Assembly: GCF_020037125.1 (NCBI RefSeq) | Contig: NZ_JAIQDG010000014.1 | Span: forward strand, 124,001-188,000 | DNA: 64,000 nucleotides | Source of the DNA: Myxococcus sp. RHSTA-1-4 | GTDB lineage: Bacteria; Myxococcota; Myxococcia; Myxococcales; Myxococcaceae | Reading direction: 5' to 3' | In this document: positions 55,338-64,000 of the stretch, piece by piece | Layout of the letters: each line of letters begins with the position of its first letter | How positions within the stretch are numbered: the stretch's first letter is position 1 | Position numbers and translations under genes: made by a program | The notes under the pieces: model-generated | The model's input: only the letters and a program-made list of their open reading frames with translations | Told to the model about the DNA's origin: nothing | The model's database searches: none

Positions 55338-56372
55338 ATGGAGCTCGACGCCGACGAGAGAGACGAGCTGCTGCGGGTGCTGCTCAGCGCCTTCCCCTCG
55401 GTGGAGGAGCTGCGGCGCGTGGTGGGGGCCAACCGGCGCCAGGAGCTGGAAGCGCTCGCGTCCACGGGGAGCGTCCGCGAGCGCATCTTCGCGCTCATCC
55501 ACCGGGCGGAGCTGGAGGGGTGGACGCGCGAGCTGGTGACGGGGGCGTACGCGGCCCTGCCCCGCAACCCCCGGCTGCTTCGCTTCGTGCAGGGGTACTT
55601 CGCGTCCGTGCAGCGGAGCATCCCCCGCGTCAGCCTGGAGCGCATCTTCGGCCCGGGGTGGGCGGGGGGCGGGCTGGACGTGTGGCGCCGGCGGCTGACC
55701 TCCATCGGGCGGCAGGTGTGCCGCGTGGAGCCCCAGGTGGGCGCGGCGCTGGGCACCGGCTTCCTCGTCTCGCCGAACGTCGTCCTCACCAACTTCCACG
55801 TCATCGAGAACAAGCTGCTGGAGTCGCTGCGCGTGCGCTTCGACCACAAGGTGCTGCCGGACCGCACGCTGCTCCAGCCGGGAAGGGTGTACCGGGTGAC
55901 GAAGTGCCTGGCGCACAGTCCCTACAGCCCCGCCGACCTGATGCATCCCCGGCCGCGCGAGGCCACGGTGAGCGAGCTGGACTATGCCTTCCTCCAGGTG
56001 GAGGGCGCTCCGGGCGAGGCACTGGTGGACGGCGAGTCCCGGGGCTGGCTGGAGCTGCCCGAGACGCGGGAGCCCTTCACGCCCGGCAGCCTGGCGCTCA
56101 TCTTCCAGCACCCGGAGGGCCAGCCGATGAGCGTGGCGGTGGACGAGTTCCTGGGCGTCAACCCGTCCCGCACGCGCGTGGCGTACCGGGCCTGCACGGG
56201 GCCGGGCTCCTCGGGCGCGCCGTGCTTCACGCAGGACCTGCGGCTGGCCGCGCTGCATCACAGCGGCGGCCCGCGCATGCCGTCCTCCACGGGACACAAC
56301 GAGGGCATCCCCACCGACACCATCCGGGACAGCCTGCCCCCGCGGGTGCGCGACGTGCTGGGGTGGAGGTGA
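55338..56372 (+). CDS. EAD1-like domain fused to trypsin-like peptidase
   Basis: A 344-residue protein. ATG 55338 was chosen because it begins the first domain; earlier in-frame starts add a low-complexity tail. Residues 1-90 are helical and match the EAD1 effector-associated domain type ([19 protein letters not shown], then LIHRAELEGWTRELVTGAYAALPRNPRL). Residues from about 120 form a trypsin fold: GTGFLVSPNVVLTNFHV (H154), SELDYAFLQVEG (candidate D215) and GSSGAPC (S292). EAD domains recruit effectors in bacterial conflict systems, and trypsins are frequent effectors there. A membrane coiled-coil protein gene follows 51 bases later. Which of these is sensor and which is executor is inferred only. 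Confidence 0.8.
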   Translation: MELDADERDELLRVLLSAFPSVEELRRVVGANRRQELEALASTGSVRERIFALIHRAELEGWTRELVTGAYAALPRNPRLLRFVQGYFASVQRSIPRVSLERIFGPGWAGGGLDVWRRRLTSIGRQVCRVEPQVGAALGTGFLVSPNVVLTNFHVIENKLLESLRVRFDHKVLPDRTLLQPGRVYRVTKCLAHSPYSPADLMHPRPREATVSELDYAFLQVEGAPGEALVDGESRGWLELPETREPFTPGSLALIFQHPEGQPMSVAVDEFLGVNPSRTRVAYRACTGPGSSGAPCFTQDLRLAALHHSGGPRMPSSTGHNEGIPTDTIRDSLPPRVRDVLGWR

Positions 56373-56423
56373 GGGGCCGGGGCGCGAACTGGAGCCGTGG
56401 GGCGCGCCTGTTATCGTCGGTGG

Positions 56424-58958
56424 ATGAAACCCTCCTCCACCCGTTCCGCCGTCCTCCGCCATGGCGCGGGCCTCGCGCGCCTGGCCCTGGTCCTGTGGCT
56501 CATCGCGCCGTGGGTGGCCGCCCGGGCGCAGCAGCCGGTCCGGCTGCGCGTGGCCGGCGCCTCCGCCAGCAACGAGGTGAAGCTGCGCACGACGTCGGAG
56601 GACTTCCGGCACGTGTTGCGCGTGGACCTGCTGACCGTGCCGGGCGCGGAGGGCGAGGAGCCGTTGCCCGGCGGCGTGACGGTGCTGGTGGACCCGCTCC
56701 AGTCCCAGGACGGCGTGCAGGTGCCGCTGACGGCGACGATGAGCGGAGCCGTGGCCGGTGGCACCACCGCGCTCATCACCGCGCGGCAGCCGCTCCAGGT
56801 CGAGCTGTCCGGCCGGCTGCCGGCGGTGGGGGACTACACGGGACAGGTGGTGCTCCTCCACGCGGGCGGGCGGGAGACGACGGCGCTCACCGTCACCCGC
56901 GTGCAGGCGGTGCCCGCGGTGCAGTTCGTCGCCGCGTCTCCGGCGGTGGCCTCGTCGGGCTGGGGCTGGAGCACGGTGGATGCCACCGTGCGGCTGCCCT
57001 TCAAGGAGACCGCGGGCGTGAGCGGGCGGATTTCCTCTCCACGGCTCCTCCAGCTCCAGCGCAAGGCCCCGGACCTGGGCGCGGTGCTGGTGCAGCCGGA
57101 CTTCGCGGAGGCCCGATTCACCGTGGAGGGCGCGCCGCCGGGCGGCGACAGCCAGGACGCGGTCTCGTTCCCGCTGGAGGCCCATGGCAGTGGCGCGCTG
57201 GTGCTGTCCCTGCGCGGGCTGGACGGGCCGGGCGAGTACACCGGCACCGTGCGGATATCCGTCCCCTCGGGCGCGCCGGTGGAGCAGACCTTCACCGTCT
57301 GGGTGCGCTCTCCGTGGACGTGGGGCGCGCTGCTCATCGCGCTGGGGGCGCTGTCCTCGTACGCGGTGCGGCTGTACTCGCAGCGCATCCGCCCGCGGGC
57401 GCTGCGCCTGCAGCGGGCGCTGGCGCTGCGCCGCAGGCTCCAGTCGCTCATGAGCGGGCAGGACGCGGAGGCCCGGGAGGTGGGCCGCGCGGTGCGCGGG
57501 CGGATTGACGCGCTCGTGTCGGAGATTCGCAAGCCGGTGCGGGGCATCCGCGTGGGCGACGCGGAGCTGGCGGCGGTGGAGCCCCGGCTGCGGCTCTACG
57601 AGGCGTGGTGCGACGCCGCGCGGAAGGTGCGGGCGCTGCCGGAGGAGGTACGTCCGCCGCAGGCAAGCCAGGTGCTCGCCGCCGCGGAGGAGGCGCTGCG
57701 CGGCGAGGACGTCTCGGCGGAGCAGCTCGAGGCGCAGCTCAAGGCGGTGCGGGAGCTGGACGTGGCGGGGCTCGCGCGCGCGGGGCTGGAGGCGCGGCTG
57801 CAGGACATCGACAAGCAGGCGCGCACGCTGGCGAAGCAGCGCGGGGAGGAGGACACCCTGGGCTTCCGGCTCACGTACGAGCTGCTGCCCCTGTTGGGGA
57901 CGGTGCGGGATGCGCTCGCCGGGCCGGACCTGGCGGCCGCGCGGCAGCAGCTCGAGCTGGCCCGCCGCTCCTATTTCGACATCCTGTGCGCGGAGCTGTC
58001 CACGGCCGTCGCCGCCCTCTCTCCGCCGCGTGGCTTCACGGCCGACGAGTGGAAGGAGCTGACGGCGGACGTGAAGGAGCGGCTGCGCCAGGCCCGGGCC
58101 CGCGCCGATGCCAGCGTGGATGATGCGTTCCGCCTGTACCAGGGGGCCCATGCCATCTACGTGCGCCGGCTCGTCATGGAGCTGCGCAAGGAGGTGGAGC
58201 AGGCGCGCGAGGAGGCCGACACGGACGAGCAGCGGACGCTGCTGGACGAGGTGGGCGCGAAGCTGCGCGAGGCGCTGGGGGCACTCGCGGCGGAGTCTCC
58301 GCACGAGGCGGCCATGAAGTATGGCGAGGCACGGGATGCCCTCCACCGGGCACACTCGGTCCAGGTGCGCCAGCGCATCCTGGCGCTGCGAGCCGACGTG
58401 GCGAAGGCGCGAGCCGGGACGACGGAGCAGTCGCAGCTCAACGAGCTGGGGGCCATCGACCGGTGGCTGGAAGAGGCCCGGGCCGCCCTCGACGCCGAGG
58501 CGCCGCAGGAGGCCGCGCTGAAGTACGAGCGGGCGCGAAAGGCCCTCCAGAGCTACCCGAGCCCGCAGCGGGTGACGGCCGGGCAGGTCGTCCTGGAGTC
58601 CTTCACGGCGGGAGGGGTGGAGCAGGAGGCCAGCGCGCCCACGGGGGGCAGCATCCCCTCGCTCCCGGAATCGCCCATGGCCCTGCCCCCGCTGGGGGAG
58701 CTGGACGGACTGCCGCTGCCGTCACCGCGCCATCTGTGGCTGGTGGAGCTGGGGGTGCTGGTGCTGCTCACGGGGCTGGCGGTGGCGCTGGGGCTCCAGT
58801 TGCTCAATGTCTTCTCGCCCACCTGGGGCGGCTTCGGCGCGGGGATGACGGCGTTCCTCTGGGGCTTCGGCCTGCACCAGGTGGGCAACGCCACCTTCGA
58901 GGGGCTCACCGGGCTGCTCACGCGCGTGGAACGTCAGGGCTCTTCGTCCTCCAGTTGA
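56424..58958 (+). CDS. Signal-peptide membrane protein with long coiled coil
   Basis: An 844-residue protein; ATG 56424 follows GGTGG. A signal peptide (ALVLWLIAPWVAARA) leads to an extracytoplasmic beta-rich region of about 270 residues. The first membrane helix is WTWGALLIALGALSSYAVRL, followed by a coiled coil of about 400 residues, then two more helices near the C-terminus (LVELGVLVLLTGLAVALGLQLL and WGGFGAGMTAFLWGFGL). The topology suggests that the outer domain senses an event and the coiled coil transmits it inside. It follows an EAD-trypsin gene in a likely operon. No enzymatic motif was seen. Confidence 0.75.
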   Translation: MKPSSTRSAVLRHGAGLARLALVLWLIAPWVAARAQQPVRLRVAGASASNEVKLRTTSEDFRHVLRVDLLTVPGAEGEEPLPGGVTVLVDPLQSQDGVQVPLTATMSGAVAGGTTALITARQPLQVELSGRLPAVGDYTGQVVLLHAGGRETTALTVTRVQAVPAVQFVAASPAVASSGWGWSTVDATVRLPFKETAGVSGRISSPRLLQLQRKAPDLGAVLVQPDFAEARFTVEGAPPGGDSQDAVSFPLEAHGSGALVLSLRGLDGPGEYTGTVRISVPSGAPVEQTFTVWVRSPWTWGALLIALGALSSYAVRLYSQRIRPRALRLQRALALRRRLQSLMSGQDAEAREVGRAVRGRIDALVSEIRKPVRGIRVGDAELAAVEPRLRLYEAWCDAARKVRALPEEVRPPQASQVLAAAEEALRGEDVSAEQLEAQLKAVRELDVAGLARAGLEARLQDIDKQARTLAKQRGEEDTLGFRLTYELLPLLGTVRDALAGPDLAAARQQLELARRSYFDILCAELSTAVAALSPPRGFTADEWKELTADVKERLRQARARADASVDDAFRLYQGAHAIYVRRLVMELRKEVEQAREEADTDEQRTLLDEVGAKLREALGALAAESPHEAAMKYGEARDALHRAHSVQVRQRILALRADVAKARAGTTEQSQLNELGAIDRWLEEARAALDAEAPQEAALKYERARKALQSYPSPQRVTAGQVVLESFTAGGVEQEASAPTGGSIPSLPESPMALPPLGELDGLPLPSPRHLWLVELGVLVLLTGLAVALGLQLLNVFSPTWGGFGAGMTAFLWGFGLHQVGNATFEGLTGLLTRVERQGSSSSS

Positions 58959-58984
58959 GGGCCTGGCCCCGTTTCCAGCCCATG

Positions 58985-59009
58985 GAATTGCCAGGATGGG
59001 CAATTCTTT
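58985..59009 (+). terminator. Perfect 8-bp hairpin plus T-run
   Basis: GAATTGCC (58985-58992) and GGCAATTC (58999-59006) form a perfect stem with a 6-base loop, followed by TTT, 27 bases after the stop of the coiled-coil protein gene. It supports the idea that the protease and this gene form one transcript. Confidence 0.55.
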
Positions 59010-59174
59010 GCGTATAGGCATGTGAGTGACTGCGTGAGGGGAAAGGCCCACCGGGGCCATGTCGGCTCCGGTCAATGACAGACGTGGGTGCTATTCACAT
59101 CAGCACGCGCAGGGCTCCGCGACGGGGCCGGCACGGGCTCCCGCGCGCTGACTCCCACCTGAGAGGTCATCACC

Positions 59175-60803
59175 ATGCGCCTTCGCGCTGTATGTCTATC
59201 CGTTGTGTCCCTCATGCTGCTGAACTGCGGTGGCTCCACCGGGCAGGACCCCTCGGTGCACCCTGACGCCCTGTTGCCCTCGTCCGAGACGGGAGACCTG
59301 CCCGCCCTGGCGGAGGTGACGGCGGATGCGGGCACCCCCACCTCGACGGTCCAGGAGCCCTCCACTCCGGTAGGCACCGTCTCCGGACAGGTGTTCGACA
59401 CCCGCTTCGTGCCGCTCTCCGGCGTGGACGTGACGCTGTCCAGTGGCCCGCGCCTGCTCACCACCACCACCGCCGCGGACGGCACCTTCGCGTTCGAGGG
59501 GCTGCCGGCCGGGGCGGAGCTGCTCGTGTCCCTCCAGAAGGCGGGCTACGCCGCGACGCGGGTGCCCGTCACCATCAACGCCCAGGCGGGCGCGTTCCCG
59601 CTGGGGAACGCGAACGCGCTGGTGGGGCCGCTCATGCTCGCGAAGCTGGACGGCAGCGTGCGTGTCGCCCTCTTCACCTCCGAGGGCCGTCCGGCCCGGG
59701 GGGCCCGCGCCTTCATCGAGGCCACGCCGGTCTGGTCCGACCTCACGCGGGGCGGAGCGCACGGGGAGCTGGGCGGCGCCGTCTTCGCGGAGGCCACCGC
59801 GGACAACGACGGGCTCGTGACCTTCACCGGCATCCCCTCTCCCGAGGAGCTGTCCCGGCTCGGTGGCCTGGGCGCCTCGGGGCTGACCTATGTCATCACC
59901 GTGCCGGCGCTGGACACCAACGCGGACGGCAGCGTGGAGTCGAGCGGGCTGACCACGGCGCTCGCCGCAAGGGACCTGCTCCAGGACGCCTCGGCGCGCA
60001 TCCTCGTGCTGCCCGCGGCCCGTGCCACGGGCTCGCTCTCGGTCGTCTCCACCAACGTGCCGTCGCTGACGGGAGGCTCCCCGCTGCCTTCGGAGAACAT
60101 GCTCCGGCCGGGAGAGCCCCTCCAGCTCGTGTTCAGCCAGGCCGTGCAGCCCTCGTCCCTGCTCGTGCGGATGACGGACGAGACGGGCAAGCAGAGCCTC
60201 GCCATCACCACCAGCCTGGGAATGGGCGGGCAGGTGCTGACCATCACCCCCACGGCCACGACGGCCGCGGGCCGCGAGTACAACGTGCAGGTCCGCGCGG
60301 TGTCGCTGGACAACGGCACCACCTGGAGCGGGACGGGCTTCTTCTTCGGCGGTGACGTGCTGGCGGCCCTGCCGCCGGGCGCTCCGGTGGTGAAGTTCAC
60401 CGACCTCAACGCGAACAACATCCTGAATGCCGGTGAGACGGTGCAGTTCCTCTTCGACCAGCCCGTGGGCCAGTTCGGCTCGCCGTCCCCACAGGCCTTC
60501 GTCGAAGCGGACCTCAACGCGAATGGCTTCCTCGGGGATTACACGGGCGAGCACGGCTACAGCGGCGCCGGCTTCAGCGTGTTCCGGAGCGAGCCCATGA
60601 GCGAGCCCGGAGTGCTCTTCCCGCTCGTGTCCTCGGGTTACACCACCCGGTACGCCTTCACGTACTCGGGTCCCAACCTCGCGGTCGGGACGCGGGTGCA
60701 CCTGGCACTCTCGCGCCTCACCAGCCCGGGGGTGGGGCTGCAGACGACGTGGGGCCAGCCGCTCGTGAGTGACGTGCAGGCGCCCCTGTCCGTGGGCCCG
60801 TAG
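59175..60803 (+). CDS. Lipoprotein with carboxypeptidase-regulatory-like domain
   Basis: A 542-residue protein with lipobox LMLLNC. After a disordered region lies a CarboxypepD_reg-like unit (GTVSGQVFDTRFVPLSGVDVTL...GTFAFEGLPAGAELLVSLQKAGY), then large beta-rich regions including Ig-like strands and a LQLVFSQAVQPSSLLVRM segment. These are typical of secreted surface lipoproteins. No catalytic motif was recognised. Function unknown. Confidence 0.7.
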   Translation: MRLRAVCLSVVSLMLLNCGGSTGQDPSVHPDALLPSSETGDLPALAEVTADAGTPTSTVQEPSTPVGTVSGQVFDTRFVPLSGVDVTLSSGPRLLTTTTAADGTFAFEGLPAGAELLVSLQKAGYAATRVPVTINAQAGAFPLGNANALVGPLMLAKLDGSVRVALFTSEGRPARGARAFIEATPVWSDLTRGGAHGELGGAVFAEATADNDGLVTFTGIPSPEELSRLGGLGASGLTYVITVPALDTNADGSVESSGLTTALAARDLLQDASARILVLPAARATGSLSVVSTNVPSLTGGSPLPSENMLRPGEPLQLVFSQAVQPSSLLVRMTDETGKQSLAITTSLGMGGQVLTITPTATTAAGREYNVQVRAVSLDNGTTWSGTGFFFGGDVLAALPPGAPVVKFTDLNANNILNAGETVQFLFDQPVGQFGSPSPQAFVEADLNANGFLGDYTGEHGYSGAGFSVFRSEPMSEPGVLFPLVSSGYTTRYAFTYSGPNLAVGTRVHLALSRLTSPGVGLQTTWGQPLVSDVQAPLSVGP

Positions 60804-60961
60804 CGGGACACGCTTCCCCGCGGGGACGGTACTTCTCCGCGGGGAGGTGGCTCCGAGCGGCCGCCCCCCTTCCCGCCGTCCAGGCAGGGGGCACCCCCTC
60901 CGGGTCACACCCTCCGCCCGCTCACTCCGGTCCTGTGAGACCCGAGCCAAGGAGGGCCGTC

Positions 60962-61345
60962 ATGAGCGCCCTGCAAATCATCCTCATTGGAGCCCTGGGC
61001 AGCGCGCTCCAAGAGCTGCTGCACTGGTACGGACTGCGTGAGCACCTGTCGACCCCGCGCTACAAGCAGGTCATCAAGTCCGTGTCGTATTGGATTGTCA
61101 CCGGCCTGATGATTGTCGGCTCGGGCGTGGCGGTGTGGCTGTGGTTCTCGGACGACGCGGACCTCCCCGCGCGCCAGTACCTCGTTCTGGGCGCCGCGCT
61201 CCCCCTCATCTTCAAGAAGGCGGTGGACGTGGTGGTGGGGGCGAAGCCCGTGGACGTGGCCCGGAGGACTGGGCAGGGGCCTGCCTCCACGCTCAGCGCC
61301 TACTTCCGGGGCGGAGTCGGCTTCGGGGAGCAGCGCCTGGCCTGA
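60962..61345 (+). CDS. Small inner-membrane protein
   Basis: A 127-residue protein; ATG 60962 follows AAGGAGG. Two hydrophobic helices (SYWIVTGLMIVGSGVAVWLWF and QYLVLGAALPLIFKKAV) and a short amphipathic start suggest an inner-membrane protein with a cytoplasmic Gly-rich tail. It converges on the pseudokinase gene. Family not recognised. Confidence 0.65.
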   Translation: MSALQIILIGALGSALQELLHWYGLREHLSTPRYKQVIKSVSYWIVTGLMIVGSGVAVWLWFSDDADLPARQYLVLGAALPLIFKKAVDVVVGAKPVDVARRTGQGPASTLSAYFRGGVGFGEQRLA

Positions 61346-61353
61346 GTCGGCGC

Positions 61354-62853
61354 TCACGGCCCGTCGAGCGCCACCTCCACCGTCACCGGCATCCCGCGCT
61401 TGCGTGGCCACGTCAGCCCCGCGAGCGCCTCCTCGATGCAGCGGCCCGCCACGGTGCCGGCCAGCGGGCCCTCCACCTTCGCCTCCGCGTGGCCCGCGCC
61501 GTCCAGCTGGAGCAGCACCCGCACCCGCTCTCCCGCGGCGCCTCTCAGGCACGACATGGCCCGCGCCTGTCCGGCCCGGGCCACCTCCGTCACCTCCGCG
61601 ACGAAGCTCTCTCGTGACTTCGCCACGTTGGCCACCAGGGCCGCCACGATGAACAGCAGGAAGCCTCCGTACAGGTACAGCAGCCGCGAGTGCGGTACGA
61701 AGCGCGTCGCCGGCGTCGGGGGCGCCCGGTCCTCCGCTTCGGGCTCCTGCTCGGACGCCGGCGGCAGTGCCTCCAGCGTCTCCAGCGCGGCGGCCCGGGC
61801 GCGCAGCTCCGCCAGCGTGGGCACGTGGGTGCGCGCGCGAATCCGCTCCTCGCCGAAGAGGTCTCTCAGGAACGCGGCCAGCTCCTCGCGCCCGTCCCCG
61901 GGGGCGAAGGCGTCGCGCAGCGCCTCCAGGGCCCGGGCGAAGTCGGCGGCGGTGGCATAACGGTCCTCCGCCTTGGGGGCCATGGCGCGCATCACCACCG
62001 CGTCCACCGTGGGCGGCAGCTCCGGCCGGTGGTGGCTCGGCGGCGGCGCATCCCCGCTCATGGCCGCCTTCAGCGAGTCATAGTCATGCGAGCGCCGGAA
62101 CGGGTCCACGCCGGTGAGTGCTTCGTAGAGCGTCACCCCCAGCCCGTATACGTCCGCGCGCCGGTCCACCTGTCCACTGCCCTTGCGCTGCGCTTCCGGA
62201 GGCTGCGAGCCCACGTGCTTGAAGATGGGGCCGCTCATCAGCCGCACGGCCGTGCGAGCGAGGGCGAAGCCGGACAGCTTCACGCCACCGTCGTACGCGA
62301 GCAGCACGTGCGCGGGCGCCACGTCCCGGTGGAGCACCCCCAGCGACTGGCCCTGTGCGTCCGTGGCTTCGTGCGCGGCGTGCAGCCCGTGCGCCACCTG
62401 CGCGGCCACCCACAGCGCCATGGGGACGGGCAGCCGCGTGCCCTTCGCGTCCAGCGCGGCGAGCACGGAGGAGAGCGTCTCACCCGGCACGTACTCGGTG
62501 ACGAGCTGGAAGAAGAGCGGCCGGGGCGCGTCACCCGCCGTCCCCGGCGGGGTGTCCAGCCACGTGTCCAGGGTTCGGAGGATGTTCGGGTGGGAGAGCT
62601 GCGTCGCCAGCCGCCACTCCTCGTGGAAGACGGAGGCCGAGGTCTGGGCCAGCGCGGAGCTGGTGGGGAGCTGGTGGATGAGGACGTCGCCGTGCTCGCT
62701 GCCGTCTTCCTCCACGCGCCGCGCGAGCAGTGCGCCCGTCGTCCCGAACTCGGGCCGCTGGAAGACCGCCACGTAGGCGCCGAGCTGCCAGAGCAGGGGC
62801 TTTCCATCCGGGAAGACGGAGCGCTCACGGGACGGGTAGAGCAGGAAGGACAA
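61354..62853 (-). CDS. Membrane pseudokinase (Ser/Thr kinase fold) with AgmX-like tail
   Basis: A 499-residue protein with an N-terminal protein-kinase fold, a membrane helix (LLYLYGGFLLFIVAALVANVA) and an outer C-terminal domain. The kinase fold keeps HRD at 165-167 and the DVYGLGVTLYEALTG helix, but lacks key residues: the VAIK lysine reads VLIHQ, the HRDxxxxN asparagine is His172, and the DFG motif is SGF at 184-186. There is no clear glycine loop. So it should be catalytically dead and act as a scaffold. The tail SCLRG...GRCIEEALAGLTWP matches the AgmX/TonB-like domain. It is divergent from a YARHG gene. Confidence 0.8.
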   Translation of the reverse strand: MSFLLYPSRERSVFPDGKPLLWQLGAYVAVFQRPEFGTTGALLARRVEEDGSEHGDVLIHQLPTSSALAQTSASVFHEEWRLATQLSHPNILRTLDTWLDTPPGTAGDAPRPLFFQLVTEYVPGETLSSVLAALDAKGTRLPVPMALWVAAQVAHGLHAAHEATDAQGQSLGVLHRDVAPAHVLLAYDGGVKLSGFALARTAVRLMSGPIFKHVGSQPPEAQRKGSGQVDRRADVYGLGVTLYEALTGVDPFRRSHDYDSLKAAMSGDAPPPSHHRPELPPTVDAVVMRAMAPKAEDRYATAADFARALEALRDAFAPGDGREELAAFLRDLFGEERIRARTHVPTLAELRARAAALETLEALPPASEQEPEAEDRAPPTPATRFVPHSRLLYLYGGFLLFIVAALVANVAKSRESFVAEVTEVARAGQARAMSCLRGAAGERVRVLLQLDGAGHAEAKVEGPLAGTVAGRCIEEALAGLTWPRKRGMPVTVEVALDGP

Positions 62854-62897
62854 GAGGGCGGTCTCCTACGCGGAGCGTAGGCTATCGTCCCGGGGAC

Positions 62898-63779
62898 ATG
62901 AAATTGCCCACCGGTAGCCTCGGCTGTCTTGTCGCGTTCATCCTGGCCCTCGCCGCCCCGCCTGCGCTGGCGGGAGCGGGCTGTCTCTGTGACGTCGACC
63001 TGTACCCCAAGGTGCTGCTCGGGAAGGCCACGGCCCAGGACCTCTCCCGGTGTGAAGAGGGCCGTCCGAGCCGGGAGGACGCGCTGAGCTGCATGCGCGC
63101 CCTCTCCTACAAGAACGTGAAGCAGGGCGACCAGACGGCGGAGTCCTTCCGGCTGGGCGTGGACGCGCTGGTGGCCGCGTCGAAGGACAAGGCGCTGTCG
63201 AAGGGGGCGGCGAACCTGCTGCTCTCCTCCCAGTCCTACCGGGATTCCACGGTGCGAGCGAAGGTGCGCCCCGTCATGGTGGCCGCCGGCCGTGCGCCGC
63301 TGTGGGACACGCTGGTGTCGGCGTCGGACGGGGACGCGGCCGCCTTCACCCGGGCGCTCTACGCGTACTGCGAGCACTACAACGTCATCTCCGAGCTGGC
63401 CCTGGAGGACGTGACGCTGGACCAGCTCTGGCCTCCGCCGGCGGGCGTGAAGCCCGCGGACGCGCGCAAGCGGCTGGCCTGCCCCTACGGGCAGAACCTC
63501 CTGATGGCCGCCGCCATCCGCTCGCTCCAGGGGAAGGTGCCGGCGGACGCGCTCGCGCTGCTGTCGCCCGCGCAGCTCCGGCTGCTGCGCAACGCCGTGT
63601 ATGCCCGCCACGGCCGCGTCTTCCAGGCGAAGGACCTCCAGGACTTCTTCTCCCGGGAGCCCTGGTACCAGCCCGACCCCGCCTACACGGACGCACGTCT
63701 CACCGCCGAGGACCAGCAGCACCTGACGCTCATCCAGGCCGCCGAGGCGAAGGCGGCGAAGGGGGGCCGGAAGGGCTGA
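62898..63779 (+). CDS. Secreted YARHG-domain protein
   Basis: A 293-residue protein; ATG 62898 gives a signal peptide (GCLVAFILALAAPPALAGA). Two early cysteines (GCLCDV) follow the signal. The C-terminal region holds the YARHG domain (LLRNAVYARHGRVFQ, then FFSREPWYQPDP), a domain of unknown activity found in secreted and membrane proteins. Divergent from the pseudokinase gene and just before an ExbB-like gene. Confidence 0.82.
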   Translation: MKLPTGSLGCLVAFILALAAPPALAGAGCLCDVDLYPKVLLGKATAQDLSRCEEGRPSREDALSCMRALSYKNVKQGDQTAESFRLGVDALVAASKDKALSKGAANLLLSSQSYRDSTVRAKVRPVMVAAGRAPLWDTLVSASDGDAAAFTRALYAYCEHYNVISELALEDVTLDQLWPPPAGVKPADARKRLACPYGQNLLMAAAIRSLQGKVPADALALLSPAQLRLLRNAVYARHGRVFQAKDLQDFFSREPWYQPDPAYTDARLTAEDQQHLTLIQAAEAKAAKGGRKG

Positions 63780-63852
63780 GTGCGCACCGGGTGACACATT
63801 TTCCGGTGGGCGGTGTTCCCTTCGCGCAAACGCGGTTCACGAGGGGAACTAC

Positions 63853-64000
63853 ATGTCGTCCATCGCTGTCTTCGCCCAGGCTCCCGCCGAGGGGTTGGGC
63901 TGGCTCAGCAGCAAGCTGCTCGGGGTGACGCTCACCTCCGCCGAGTGGGTGCTGTGGGTGCTGGTGTGCCTGTCGGTGCTCTCCATCGCCATCATGCTGG
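63853..64000 (+). CDS. ExbB/TolQ/MotA-like proton channel, partial
   Basis: The gene runs off the right edge; 49 residues are visible from ATG 63853 behind GAGGGGA. A short Ala/Gly-rich start leads to a hydrophobic helix (WVLWVLVCLSVLSIAIML), typical of the first segment of ExbB/TolQ-type proteins in this kind of bacterium. The full domain is outside the window, so the call is tentative. AgmX-like domains in neighbouring proteins fit a TonB/Tol-type machine. Confidence 0.5.
   Translation, partial: MSSIAVFAQAPAEGLGWLSSKLLGVTLTSAEWVLWVLVCLSVLSIAIML

Noticed and set aside
52422-58355. Very long open frame on the minus strand across the macroglobulin and protease genes
   Set aside because: It runs antisense to several genes with clear domains. 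Extreme G/C bias at third positions removes stop codons from the opposite strand, and the translated product is His/Arg-rich without any fold.
1-64000. CRISPR arrays, tRNA and rRNA genes, prophage genes
   Set aside because: No regularly spaced repeats, no cloverleaf or rRNA stretches and no structural phage genes were seen; the HNH gene alone does not indicate a prophage.

Overview
The window is chromosomal DNA from a very GC-rich bacterium. It looks like a myxobacterium, probably a Myxococcaceae relative of Myxococcus, Corallococcus or Pyxidicoccus. This is an inference from strong G/C preference at third codon positions, many outer-surface lipoproteins, AgmX-like domains, a kinase-like protein with a C-terminal membrane anchor and abundant PAS/GAF kinases. 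No rRNA, tRNA, CRISPR array or insertion sequence was recognised.

Positions 1-9.3 kb are the most distinctive part. A tightly packed plus-strand operon (1550-6764) encodes a QueE-type radical SAM enzyme, a DpdC candidate, a DGQQR-motif DpdB-like protein, DpdA (a TGT-like transglycosylase) and a second DpdB-like protein. This is the core of a Dpd system, which replaces guanine in DNA with 7-deazaguanine derivatives. A RecB/Cas4-like iron-sulfur nuclease precedes it. A convergent, visibly A/T-richer pair (a large DGQHR protein and a double-HNH protein, 6822-9243) follows it. Together they read as a DNA modification and defence island acquired in layers.

From 9.6 to 22 kb lie an ordinary-looking chromosomal set: a SWIM-SNF2 helicase, a paired active/inactive M16 protease operon, several lipoproteins and a cysteine-rich protein. 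From 22 to 32.6 kb come an acyl-CoA dehydrogenase, a three-subunit xanthine-dehydrogenase-type molybdenum hydroxylase, and a three-gene phosphorelay (PAS/GAF kinase, Rcp1-like regulator, receiver-kinase) that ends in a G-quadruplex motif.

From 33 to 38.3 kb a minus-strand operon encodes an HD protein, a CgeB-like glycosyltransferase, a sugar nucleotidyltransferase, a methyltransferase, a glycosidase-like protein whose barrel segments appear circularly permuted, and an FRG-domain protein. This suggests synthesis or remodelling of a surface glycan. From 38.4 to 49.5 kb are a TPR-like lipoprotein, a secreted astacin-like protease with duplicated PPC domains, MFS and AEC transporters, a nucleotidyltransferase and several small proteins, one with six tryptophans spaced exactly seven residues apart.

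From 49.6 kb to the end are a bacterial alpha-2-macroglobulin split over two overlapping genes, an effector-associated-domain (EAD1-like) trypsin paired with a membrane coiled-coil protein (a possible conflict or immune pair), a regulatory-like lipoprotein, a membrane pseudokinase with an AgmX-like tail, a YARHG protein and the start of an ExbB/TolQ-like channel gene.
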